64,000 nt of DNA, from NCBI RefSeq assembly GCF_014529535.1, contig NW_023503608.1, positions 2,480,001 through 2,544,000 on the forward strand. The letters run 5' to 3'. Under the pieces are notes generated by a model. That model was not told the DNA's origin. It saw only the letters and a program-made list of their open reading frames with translations, and did no database searches. Position numbers and translations under genes: made by a program. Shown piece after piece: positions 50,132 to 61,112 of this stretch. This DNA is from Bradysia coprophila. Lineage: Eukaryota; Arthropoda; Insecta; Diptera; Sciaridae. How positions within the stretch are numbered: the stretch's first letter is position 1; the number at the start of each line of letters is the position of its first letter.

Positions 50132-51345
50132 CTCTGAATAATTCTGAATTAAAAAGGAGAATAACAAACCCGTATCGTAACGAGTGTCGGTGTATTTGAG
50201 TGTGTGAGTTTGTTAAAATGTCATTATAGACTGTCAGGACTAGATCACAGCTGTCGGGTGTACTGAACACAGTCCCCAGTAAGCACAACTGCGCATCAAA
50301 TTTTGAATTCAAGCTCAGTTTCGATGGGCACGACACGACGACACGGATAATGTTAATGAAAGTGAAAAACTTGAAAATGCATGTGCACATCACACTGGCC
50401 GGCAAAGCTGGATATAATACAATCAATTCTGCGTTACCGCAATCGACAATTTCGTTGTAGGGTAAGCGTATCAAACCTCGGACAAGAATGAATGAATCCT
50501 CCTACTGTTATTTTATTCATAAACGTTTTTTATGAGTGAGAGAACAATAGGTGCCCGATGCGCTGATGGGATCATCAATTATTCTACATTTTCGATTGTA
50601 ATCCGGTATTAACCACAGGTTAAACAATGAAAAACACAGTGTAATTGTCGATCCCATCAACACAGAATTCATCGTGTGTTTTCGGCCAATCTATCCTTTA
50701 ACTCGATGCAGCTATTTAAGCACACTTGAATTGACTTGACTTGAGTAACCAAAATATGCTGTGAGCGATCCCATGAGAACATTGGACGTGAGGACTTTGG
50801 TTTGAATGTGAGTCAGATCTTAATATACCACCTTTTCGTTCTCCTTGATTACATTCAAAGCACACATTAAAACATCTTCACTCTCCGTGTCCAACTCCCA
50901 CCTTTCGACCCTTTTGTGTGTTCTGAATGATATCAGTGTAGGGCACACCACTCTGGTCTACTATTTTCTTATATACCACAGAGTACTTACTGTGGTAACT
51001 AACTCAACCACCGTCGCACGATCTATTTGGTCGGACTAGCTACTTTATGTAATTTGAAGTGAACTAGTGAGTTTTGAGATCAGCAGGACGAAACGGTGTC
51101 TCTAGGTACTCTAGGGCTAACGTGACATGACTGACTAATTGTTTTTTGTTTCGGATTTCGTTAAGTTTCGCATGGACGATTGACAATTTAGAATGTTTCC
51201 CTTGTTTGTCAAAATGCGTCACAACATGCATTATGGGAAGTATTCCCGATGGCATAAAGATGGACGAAATTTTCAATTTATAACAAAACATTGTTAAAAT
51301 ACTGCGAAATACTTTCCAATAAACATTTGAAAAATAATAAATAAA
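50132..51345. other. SKI3 upstream spacer
   Basis: No gene. Contains one copy of a 20-bp direct repeat (ATGCAGCTATTTAAGCACAC, about 50706) whose second copy lies near 52046. Confidence 0.4.
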
Positions 51346-51447
51346 ATCTCAAATGTCTCACTGTCATTTTTTTCAGAGAATGTCATTGTGAATTTGCAAT
51401 GACACAATAAAATTCTCAGAAAAATTTGACAGTGAGACATTTGAGAT
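51346..51447. repeat. Hairpin MITE
   Basis: ATCTCAAATGTCTCACTGTC and its complement bound a 102-bp hairpin whose inner arms (GAGAATGTCATTGT and ACAATAAAATTCTC) also pair partly. Confidence 0.8.
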
Positions 51448-52946
51448 GTGGTTCACTGTACTTTATCATCTTTTATCAATTACCTTTTCAACTTGTCTTT
51501 ACCTTTTCTGATACTGTTACGCTCTGTACCTTTTTAGTTCCTGCCATAATCGTCCTGTCTCATACATCGTTCCTTCATTAATGATTTTTCACTTGTGTCC
51601 ACGGTTGACTTTATTTTTCGCATTGCACTTCGAGTGTGGTAAGAAAATCTTGATATGTTCCGATTCTAATCTGATTTATCTAACTTGAAAAATGCACCTG
51701 CCCCATTTGGGCCTACGAACTTCGCAGGCCCACTAAACTGTTGAAGAACCAAGCTGTCGACAATGAGGGAGGTGAACCCATTGCCTTTCCTTCTCAATAC
51801 CAAGGAATATGACGAATGGCATTAATGTAGCCGCACAAGTTATTGTTGGATCGCTCATTTGTCAGTTATTACTTCGCTGTTCTTCATTCATTCTATAGAT
51901 GAATTGGTTATTGCGTCATCGGCGTGACATCTCCTTTGCCTGGTGCGTCTAAGCCTCAAAACTTGCTTGGCCTCACTCATGTGTTGAACAGGTTTCCTTC
52001 AAATCATTAATGGTTCTTCAGTCTAAGTCGCAGCGGGGATATGAGATGCAGCTATTTAAGCACACGATGTGTTAACTTATAACTTCACATTTCACTGGTG
52101 CTTAGAAAAGACTATTTTATTTCTTGAGCATAAATTTCGGAAATTTTCTCGTAATTTAGGCCTCGTTCGGGCTCAGATTCGGGCTAGACCTCGCGAAATT
52201 GCCTAAACCACCACGTCCACCACAGGTACGTAAATCACTGTTTCAACCGAGGAGAAGTTAATAGTGTATTTTGAGTGCAAAGGGATTTTCTAAACGAACA
52301 ATTCTAAATTCTAAATTCTCGAACAATTTTCTCAAGACTTTCTCTTATTTTCAAGGACTTTTTAAGTACTTTTAATCTTTTTAAGAATTTTCTTAAAATT
52401 TAGGGATTTTCAGCAAATTTGAGGGCAAAGGATTTTCTCAAAGAACCTTGGTTTGATGGGCTTTTGTTCGAAACATGCAAATATTTCCCTTATTTCAGCT
52501 CTGCTGTGGAAACGTCAAAGCGCTATTTAAAAATGGTTGTCTCTGTGATCATACACAAACAATAAACAGTGGACTTTTTTCACTCAATTTAGATATTAAA
52601 CAAACAAAATACAGACCGGAAACAATGAACAATAAATCGATGAAACCTTTAAGTAGTTAATGTAATTAATGTTAGTCCGTACAGTGTCGAATATATTTGA
52701 AACGATGGCCTAATTTTCTCGAGTGGCAGCGGAGCGCAAGAAATATAATCCGAGTAAAACAACAACTAAACGAACCGCAGAGGTATAATAAAACGACTGG
52801 AATTTGCATTTGAAATATGGAATTGCCGTGTTTGTGTTTAGACTGAATCATTTTGCAGCAATCGCCAATACTGTCACATTCCAATAGAAGTAAATCCCAA
52901 ACTCACGATTGCTTTTCCGCGGACGATAAAAACTTACATCCTTTCA
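51448..52946. other. Spacer upstream of the xylosyltransferase gene
   Basis: No gene recognised. 51710-51735 holds GGGCCTACGAACTTCGCAGG and its partial inverse. 52160-52240 carries the TTTAGGCAATTTCGCG motif in reverse, shared with the insertion in the 34.4-35.5 kb foldback. The segment at 52300-52450 is simple AT-rich TTTTC-type sequence. The last 250 bp are probable 5' UTR and promoter of the next gene. Confidence 0.45.
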
Positions 52947-54334
52947 ATGACGATGAACAAGATCCTGTTGGTATTGATTGTTGCCAGCGGTTTTCTTCTG
53001 ATATTCTACGCCAACAATGACATTTTGACGAGAAAGAAATTGTTTAGCTTATTCCAGTCGGACTACGGACACAACAGTGCATCCAATCATAATGAAACGA
53101 CAAATTCAGATATACGGCGAGTTAAATATGTACCGAAAAATGCGACCGAATACAACATATTTGTGATATATACGCATGAGACGTTCGTATTGAAAACGAA
53201 ATTCGAGCTGTTCTTGAAGAGCTTACTGAAGTACGCGAGCATACCGTTGCATCTTCACATAGTCACGGATGAACGAAGTGAATTGTCTGTCGAGGATGTG
53301 CTGAAGAAGGAAATAAACGAATACAAAAGGGTGGTCTTTTACACGCTGTACAATATGGCAGATAATGCTGCTAAAATTAGTGATATTTCGAAGGCAATGA
53401 TGCCTCATTTCAACTCAAATCCTGGTGAGTTTTGTTAGTCGTAATTTTGATAGTACAGCACGAAGCAGTGGTCTTACAGGTTTGACGATTTTATCACACC
53501 AGAGTATAGACCATACGAAAAGACTATGTGTTCAGTGTCGTCTTAAGAATGACCCACCCTAATCACTACGTCTATTTGTCGTTATGCAGCCTTTTGATTG
53601 TTTCCATTTCTTTACATTTAAGGTTCATACTACAGTGATGCCTTATTTTATCTATCACTTGGCTTGCATCGGATTGTCGATCCCAATATGAGCAAAGCAA
53701 TTTTAATTGACTGTGATGTGGTTTTTCGTAGTGATGTAAAGCGGTTATTTGACGAATTTGAAAGGTGAGTTTTGTGCTGTCCACGACTCCTATCACCAAA
53801 CTTTTTCTTTCGATGCATAATTTTCCCTTTTTTCTCCATTTTTTCAGATTCTCAACGGAAAATCTGTTCGGACTGGCACCGGAACTAACGCCTGTCTATC
53901 GACACATACTGTACAAATATCGCAGATTCAATCCGAACACGAATTTTGGTAATCCATACTACCCGAATTCAAAATCGAAATCGAAACGGCGTAAGAAGAA
54001 GCACGGCTACCCCGGCCTGAATTCCGGCGTTGTGATGCTCAATTTTGATAAAATTCGAAATTCGAAATTGTTCCAAGAAAATTTAAAGGCCGAAAATGTG
54101 AATCGTATCGCGAAAAAGTATTGGTTTAAGGGCCATTTGGGTGATCAGGATTACTACACATTGCTGGGCTATGAATTTCCCAGTTTAATTTATCGCTTGG
54201 ACTGTATTTGGAATCGGCAGCTGTGCACGTGGTGGAAAACTCATGGGTACAGTGAGATTTTCGATGCATTTTTCCATTGCGAAGGTAAAGTGCGACTGTA
54301 TCATGGTAATTGTAATACTCGCGTACCCGAATGA
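52947..54334 (+). CDS. XXYLT1: Xyloside xylosyltransferase 1 (GT8 family, type II membrane protein)
   Basis: XXYLT1 (shams in Drosophila) adds the second xylose to O-glucose-xylose glycans on EGF repeats of Notch in the ER. The exons are 52947-53424, 53623-53764 and 53848-54334. They join in frame to 368 residues, the family size. A short cytosolic N-terminus precedes one membrane anchor (residues 5-22, ILLVLIVASGFLLIFYA), giving type II topology. The GT8 catalytic DxD is in ILIDCDVVF (about residue 195). The family blocks FGLAPELTPVYRHIL, GYPGLNSGVVMLNFDKIR and GHLGDQDYYTLLGYEFP follow. The end, FFHCEGKVRLYHGNCNTRVP, is the typical C-terminus. A basic insert (SKSKSKRRKKKHG) lies in a loop before the acceptor-binding region. 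The copy looks intact. Confidence 0.93.
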
Positions 54335-56241
54335 TATGTGCAATAGTTTCAGTCGGATAGTCTACAGGAAAGATCTGAGTCTCTGTTCTTACAGTCGGAT
54401 GACGGATTGTTGTGTGAGTGGCTAGAACCCGAAGTAGATAACTGTCTCTCTTTAAGATGCTCGATCTTCAATCTGCAACTTTGAGATTTTTCCACTTCTT
54501 TTTTGCTCCATTTGATGAGTATGTGTTACCATCCATTTACTTTGTCCGATAAGATCCAAATTGTTTTGACTTTAGAATTTATTTTATTCTAAAGAGACTG
54601 AATTATCTACTCCTACTGTCATCCGTCATCCGCCTTTTAATCTGATATCATTTAATTCTGCTCCTATACATAAGTAATCAAACGAAATAGTGCTAGCAAA
54701 TTAGATGAACCAAGTTCGGAATTTTCCTTTTTTACATTTTATTCAGCTGTCCTGTTTAACTCATTTCAGCTGTAAAACTTTACAAAATATCGTAGCAATA
54801 ATGGAACTGAAATAGTCTAACTGAAGATCTCACTTATGAATCATAAAACTAAAATTGTATTGAAAAATGTTTAGAAAATATCGAACTTTTGCGAAACGAA
54901 TAACAAAAACTGGAACTATCATTCAAAGTGATCATCCCAAAAATGATTCGTCTCAGCTAAGACTGATTAAATTAAAGTTAGTCCTAGTCTCTCGCGATAG
55001 CTTATTTGTAAATGAATGATTGATTAAGTTCATTTTAAGCAGTGGTGATTTTTCTATGGTCTGCATGCCTAAATAACACGCGGTGGACTTTGAGCCATTG
55101 TTACTCAACGAGGTACGAGCTGTCGTTAGTCTTCGAGAACTGAAAACCTTTGAGACTACGATTGCTCGATAGCGACAAATTTATGATCAACAACACGCAG
55201 CGATTAGCTAACACGTTGATTAGAATAAAATGGGAAATTAAACTCGCGAAGAGACTTACGTTATCGTTATTTTCTTCACTGTTTTGATTTTTTGAATTCA
55301 GCGACTTTTTTGGAATTTTGAAACGGAGCTTTTCCGAACTACATTCTAAAGTTCTCTTTTCGTTCGATACACTGTCACCTTGGGTTGATCACTTTAAATA
55401 ATGTTCTCAAAAATCCTGGTGTCTCCTTCAATAATATAATAACCAATCTACACACAAAAATGTATCATAGATATTCTAGACAGAGATTTCAGTATAATTT
55501 AAATAGTTTAGACAAATTCAAGGCTTATTTTTGTTAAATTAATTTGGAAAATTTCGGTAACTTTTGGTAAACTTTGGCAAATTTTCCCAAATTAATTTAC
55601 CAAAACTATGCCTTGGACAAATTAACCATATTAACGGTGTAATATTAATTTTAAAACAAATTTATAATGACAACAACTCGAAATAATTAGCTCTCTCAGA
55701 TAGCTGCCAGTGCAATTTTTATCATTTTTACTTTTTATTTAAGTTTAGTCCTTTATTAAAAACTGATTGCTTTCTGTTTTAGTAAGGCCAGTTTTATTAA
55801 CGTGTCATTTATAATTCGGTTAGAATTTTTTTATTATTTCAAAAATGATTAAAATGTCTTCCTGCCAGCAAAATGTATTCTATTGTAATCGCAATTAATT
55901 ATAAAAATTTAAAGAAATGACGAAAACATTCCCTGAAATGAAATATATAAATAAATATTCTAAATTATAATTTATAATAATTGCATCATATATTGCCATT
56001 TTTTGTGTCAGTACGTAGTTTTAATTTATATATTTTGATTTTTATCTATTGTAAAATATATTTTATTTATATATCTGTCTACCCTTGCAGAACCTGTTAA
56101 AAACAAAGCGATAGTTAATTACAAAACAATAAACGTATCAATATGAAATTCAAATATAAAGAAAAATCGTTTTCTCTTATCGCTAGTCATCGACATCGTC
56201 ACTCAATCAAATTAATCTGAATCTTTGCTCAGACCTACTCA
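54335..56241. other. AT-rich spacer
   Basis: No gene. A small imperfect palindrome lies around 55535-55615 (AAATTAATTTGG...CCAAATTAATTT). The interval 55640-56060 is extremely AT-rich. Confidence 0.45.
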
Positions 56242-56243
56242 TA

Positions 56244-56433
56244 CAGTGTTTAAGGAGAGCGATTTTTGACCACTTTGTTTAAACTGGTCTCGGGGTCACA
56301 CGTCAAAATGAGAGAAATCACATACAAATTTAAACTGGGCTCAACTCTCAATTTCTTTTTTCATTGATGAATATTTGACAGCTGACCCCGAGCCCAATAA
56401 AATTTAACTGGTTTTCGCTCTCTTTAAACACTG
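56244..56433. mobile_element. MITE with TA target site (Tc1/mariner-like ends)
   Basis: Inverted ends CAGTGTTTAARGAGAGCGA enclose 190 bp. Directly outside, TA occurs on both sides (56242-56243, 56434-56435). Further inward, GGTCTCGGGGTCA pairs loosely with TGACCCCGAGCC. TA duplication and CAGTG ends fit the Tc1/mariner superfamily. No transposase is present. Confidence 0.8.
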
Positions 56434-56677
56434 TATAGTATCATTCATGTAAAATGAATTTTTACCTCGTCCAAAATCAGGTGACCGTTTGAATGAATTA
56501 AGAATAGTTCAGCGTGTAAAGAGGAATCCTTTGATATTTTTGGCACTATGAGCAATTTTCATTTGAGAAATTTCGTGCGCCCTAATATTAAACTTAAGAC
56601 CAGGTTGTGGCGTTTACTATCGTTGCACATGCAAGGCGCCTTAATCTGGCCTTACAGCTAAGTATACAGTCAGCCGT

Positions 56678-56800
56678 GAGATGAAATTTTTACAGAAAAT
56701 GTATGGACTTTCTGTCACTTTTTTCGGCAGCAGTGAAATATTGAGAGGTAGTTCCGGTAGTTCAACTAGTTCATACATTTTCTGTCAAAGTTTCATAGCT
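56678..56800. repeat. Hairpin repeat with ACAGAAAATGTATG arms
   Basis: GATGAAATTTTTACAGAAAA and its near-complement form arms of about 28 bp around a 67-bp centre. The GACAGAAAAT core is also in the hairpin at 16004-16105, so the two may belong to one family. Confidence 0.7.
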
Positions 56801-56896
56801 TAAAGGGGACAAATTACGTCAAAAAAAACCGCGCACTCTCATGTTTCAGTGCCCTGGGCAAGTCTACAATTTACACACTCAGCGTATATGTATGCT

Positions 56897-57083
56897 CAAA
56901 GCACCTAGCAGGGTAATAGAGGATTTTACACGTCAAATAGAGTAGTTTTTTGATACCAATAATACCATTAGCAGCCTTAATGGTAATTTTTCAATGACAT
57001 TATGAAAAAAAGGTATGCAAATATTCGCATACTTCGATTAAAGTACTACTTTATTTGTTTCTATTACCCTGCTAGGTGCTTTG
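56897..57083. mobile_element. MITE family E, complete, 7-bp target duplication
   Basis: The ends CAAAGCACCTAGCAGGGTAA and its complement enclose 187 bp. GTATGCT is repeated directly outside both ends. The interior contains ACCATTAGCAGCCTTAATGG and no coding frame. Confidence 0.88.
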
Positions 57084-57220
57084 GTATGCTAAATTGGTGG
57101 TGGATACTCCAATTTTACCATTTAACTGTTATCGTCAGCGAAAGTGCTACAGTCGACGACTTTTAAATAAGTGACTCATTTTGTTTCCGCTGATCACTCA
57201 TAGAAACAAAAGTGTAAACG

Positions 57221-57328
57221 CAAAGCACCTAGCAGGGTAATAGAGGATTTTACACGTCAAATAGAGTAGTTTTTTGATACCAATAATACCATTAGCAGCC
57301 TTAATGGTAATTTTGCAATGACATTATG
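57221..57328. mobile_element. MITE family E, truncated copy
   Basis: 108 bp match the left part of 56897-57083 with a single visible mismatch, then stop at CATTATG, six bases before the TTAA element. The right half is missing, so it was lost before, during or after the neighbouring insertion. Confidence 0.85.
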
Positions 57329-57333
57329 GTGAG

Positions 57334-57553
57334 TTAACCCAAAGTATATAAACACTGAAGGTAGCGCATATCCGCAAAAACATGCGAATCCCTACTTTGA
57401 GGTGAATTTATTGTATATCAATACACATGCGTACAACATGCTGTAAATATATGTATTGGCGTCATACGAAATTCACCTTAATGTCGGGATGCGTATTTCT
57501 TGCTATTCCCTGAGGGACTGCGCTACCTTCAGTGTTTATATACTTTGAGTTAA
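57334..57553. mobile_element. Non-autonomous TTAA-flanked element (piggyBac-like)
   Basis: TTAA at 57334-57337 and 57550-57553 flanks a 212-bp element. Its inverted ends are CYCAAAGTATATAAACACTG followed by AAGGTAGCGCA, with one mismatch in about 31 bp. A TTAA target with CCY termini fits piggyBac. Kolobok also uses TTAA. The interior has a second inverted pair (AGGTGAATTT/AAATTCACCT-like). Confidence 0.82.
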
Positions 57554-58194
57554 CCGATCATTTTTTTCTTCATAGAAATTTACAAGGACAACTCAAGATC
57601 ACTTTTCCACTAGGTCAACTCTTCATTATTTACCTTCCTCGTTTTTACGAGCGAAATAGTTAGACACACGTGCGTGGTAGTGGTGTCAAACCGTTTAAAG
57701 ATGGAAAAAAACATAATTGTTGGTTCGAGTAGATCATCTGAGAAACAGTTGAAATAAGATGCGTCACTTATTTCAGAGTCTCCGACTGTATTACTTTCCT
57801 ATGACAAATTGTCCAATTGTTTTCATGTTGCAACTTCACCTAAAACTGAGAAATTAGTTGCTATAGATAGATAATCTTAGGAATTGTTCTAAATACGAGA
57901 ACGCAGACTAAGACAGTCAATTAGCGGTAATTTTGTAAATTCCCATTCGGAATTGATGTACCGTCTCTGCAGCAAATTTCCCCTTTTCAAGCGTTTGCCA
58001 CATCTGTGCAGATTTCGTGCAAACCTTCACAATGCTTGTTTGCAAAACTTTCGATTTGCACTTCCATGAATAAAAATGTTGACAAGAGGTCAGTTCAATT
58101 TTGAAAAATTAGTAAATGGATCAAATGTAAGCTCGAACATTCGGAAATCTGACTCTTCCTTCGTACTCCGTATTGCGAGATGATTTTTTTTTTA
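57554..58194. other. Spacer
   Basis: No gene or repeat recognised. Confidence 0.4.
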
Positions 58195-58316
58195 ACCCGA
58201 GTAAAAATGAAAGTCTGAAAGGTTCGAAAAGAGACGTCTCACGTCTCACAATACAAAGGATTTGAGACCGTGAGACGTCTCTTTTCGAACCTTTGAGACT
58301 TTCATTTTTACTCGGG
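58195..58316. repeat. Hairpin MITE with CCCGAGTAAAAATG arms
   Basis: Arms of about 48 bp (CCCGAGTAAAAATGAAAGTC, then AAAGGTTCGAAAAGAGACGT) differ by one base and surround a 25-bp centre. The near-perfect arms suggest a young insertion. Confidence 0.88.
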
Positions 58317-58413
58317 AAGTTTTTGCTTAGTGAAGATTTCTAATCGCTCAAACGCTTAGACGAATTATACGCCTACATATGTTGGTGTAAAGTTGTACGA
58401 AATATGACTATTA

Positions 58414-60573
58414 CAGGGATTCCACGCAAAATTTGAAGTAAAAAAGTGGAAAAGTGAGTAAAAATAACGAAAATAGTTGCTGGAAATAGTTGATTTTCTG
58501 GTGAAAAAGTTGGTGGAAAAGTGAGTTTTTAGGAACTTTTTAACCCAATTTTACGAGAAGTCAAAGATTATTTTACGAGTCAGTTTTTCCGGGATGAAGC
58601 CATAGGTGATTGAATTGCAGATAACTTTAATTTCACCAAACCAAATAGTTTTTAACGACTTAGCAAAATATTTTCAAATAAAGGAAAGTCTGCCTCCAAT
58701 GAATTTTCAAAGACTTTTATCAAGTGTGGAAGAGGAGGCAGGAGGATACGTCCAACTCCTATGCAGTCATGAAAGCCGACCTTTTTCTTAAAGTCGGCTA
58801 AAGCCTCGGCTTGGGGTGTTGATGACGTTGTTGAGCTGTAGTATCTTCAGCAATCCATTAGATATCAACTAGAGGAATCATTTTTTGAAGGTTTTAGCGA
58901 TCGGCTGCATACAAAATTAAAGGTTTTTGGTCGGCTAAGGCCATTTTTTCGTATTTTCCCTAAAAAATGGCCTTAGCCGACCTATAACTTTTAACTTTGT
59001 ATGCACCCCCGACCTATAACTTTTAACTTTGTATGCACCCGATCGCTAAAACCTTCAAAAAATGATTCCTCTAGTTGATATCTAATGGATTGCTGAAGAC
59101 ACTAAAGCTCAACAACCGTCATCTACACCTTAAGCCGAGGCTTTAGCCGACTTTAAGAAAAAGGTCGGCTCTTATGACTGCTACTATGCTGACAAATCAG
59201 CATTTACAAAAATGTGAAGCATAAAAGTTCGTTACTCAAATACCACAAATTCGTTTGTCGAAAGAGGCTTAACGTTGAACGCCTTTTGCATTTTTGTTAC
59301 TGTCTTAAAAACGTAGGATGTTAAAATTTCTGAGGCTAGGGAAAGGCTAGGTCGACGGAATTTTCGTTTTCAGAATTATACCTCTTGGATGAAGTTCTCT
59401 TCCGGTAATTTTTATGTCAATTCTATTTTTTTAATCTATCTTCAAAATGATGTTAACACTATTATAAAGACTTCCGGATGCTGGCTATAAACAAAACTAC
59501 AGCCTTCAGTTTCATGTCAATATACTGGAGCCTAAGGTTTGTTACGATGAATGGAAGGATTGCGCAAATGACTTAGTGCAAGTTATACATTAAGCGCTTT
59601 TAAGTTATAAGCCATGCTCATAAATTATGTAACACAAAAATCTGGAGTTTGTCGACGCGAAATGTATGGGAATTTAAAAAAATGTTCCCCTCATAAATTG
59701 CAACTAAATTTTTAAAAACTTAAAAAAATATCAAAAATGTCGAGGTTGATCAAAGTTTTAGATGTTTTGTAAATTTACCTATAACTTATAAGAGCCTGAC
59801 TTAAAACTTATAGGCGCCTAACTTATAACTTCGACGAATTTATTTGTGCAATCCTTCTAATAAAATTAAAAAGAGATGCACTTATACAGTTTTCGATTCT
59901 TTGAGTCTTGTTTTTGTGCCCGAACTCGTAACATCATATCGCCACTTTTTCTTGATGTTTTTCAAGTTTTATCTAACTTCACTTGACCTAGCAGATTACC
60001 TGGAAAGTTTGTGTGAATGTTTGAGGCTACCTGAAACTTGACCTGACAGGTTTGAGTGAAACCACACAAACCAGGTTCTTTTATCTAGGTCCTATTACCT
60101 GTACAGATTTGAACTTTCAGGTCGAACTACATTTAAGCCGCTGTTTCGCCGGTCGACCCATTTAAAGCTTTATTTTTCACATTGGAGTAAATGACACTTA
60201 AAACAGAAAGGTTGAAACCATAGGTAAAAGGTGCATTGATGCATAAAATATTCATCCAATGGTGCAAATACTTAGCGGAGATACGTAAGTTCATCTTAGA
60301 CAATACTAAAGTGAAAGAATACTCTTGTAAAATGTTTTTGCAACGGACTATATACTACCCTAGAAACTTTTAAAATAAAAATATTCTAGCGCCGCAGGCG
60401 AAATTCTACAATTCTAACATGTTTTCTACTCTACTTTAATTGATTTAAAAAAAAGTGAGTAAAGGGTCTGAAAATAGTTGAAAAAAGTGAGAAATCAAGC
60501 AAATAGTTCCTCACTTTTTCAGATTTTGAAAATAGTTGAAAAAAGTGAGAAAAGTGAGTGCGTGGAATCCCTG
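58414..60573. mobile_element. 2.16-kb non-autonomous element, hAT-like ends, TATTA target duplication
   Basis: Termini CAGGGATTCCACGCA are perfectly inverted at both ends and flanked by TATTA directly outside (58409-58413 and 60574-60578). CAGGG-type tips and many subterminal AAAAGTGAG repeats (both ends, about 100 bp) resemble hAT elements, though hAT usually makes an 8-bp duplication. The interior has no transposase. It carries a nested hairpin (58763-59181) and AT-rich filler including ACTTATAA repeats near 59770-59830. Confidence 0.78.
58763..59181. mobile_element. Hairpin element nested in the 2.16-kb element
   Basis: 419-bp palindrome. Outer arms GCAGTCATRARAGCCGACCT continue through AAAGTCGGCTAAAGCC and ATTAGATATCAACTAGAGG to the centre. 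Near the centre a 31-bp unit (GACCTATAACTTTTAACTTT...) is duplicated in tandem on one side. The arms are about 90% identical by eye. No coding capacity. Confidence 0.85.
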
Positions 60574-60578
60574 TATTA

Positions 60579-61112
60579 TACAAACTGATGTAGGGGCCAC
60601 TTTTCACCGTACGTAATTCCTGTCTAGGTATGATTAATCTAAGGTCACACGTACTTTACCGTTTCATCGATACTTCATGAATTCCTAATGATTGACTTAA
60701 TTGACTTTCAAACCAATTGAACCAATCCGAATCGATCATGAAGTTGAAGAATCTAACTCCCCTTCATGTTTAAATTTCTGTAATTTTTTGAGGTCACAGC
60801 AGATCTACCTCTTGTATCGTAGTGAGTGGATTTTCAGCCTATGTCTAGATCGCAGTCTTAACTCAGCTGACTTGATTAAAATATCAAAAATGCAAATTTC
60901 AGTTAAATTACAAGATTTTATTTATGGACAACTTGACAAGCCAATGTTTTTACATATTCAGAAAATGGTACAATGAACTAAAAGCAGTTAATGTAACAAA
61001 ATGTCCCGTTAAACAAAAAACTAGTGAATCAACCACCCCACTTGAAAATATAAAACACTTTTCATCGAATAGTCATTTAAATGAGAATTATAACGTATAA
61101 CGTCGCCGTCCA
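60579..61112. other. Spacer downstream of the LEM gene
   Basis: No gene supported. It holds the 3' region of the LEM-domain gene. The 91-codon frame at 60701-60976 has no recognisable domain. Confidence 0.4.
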
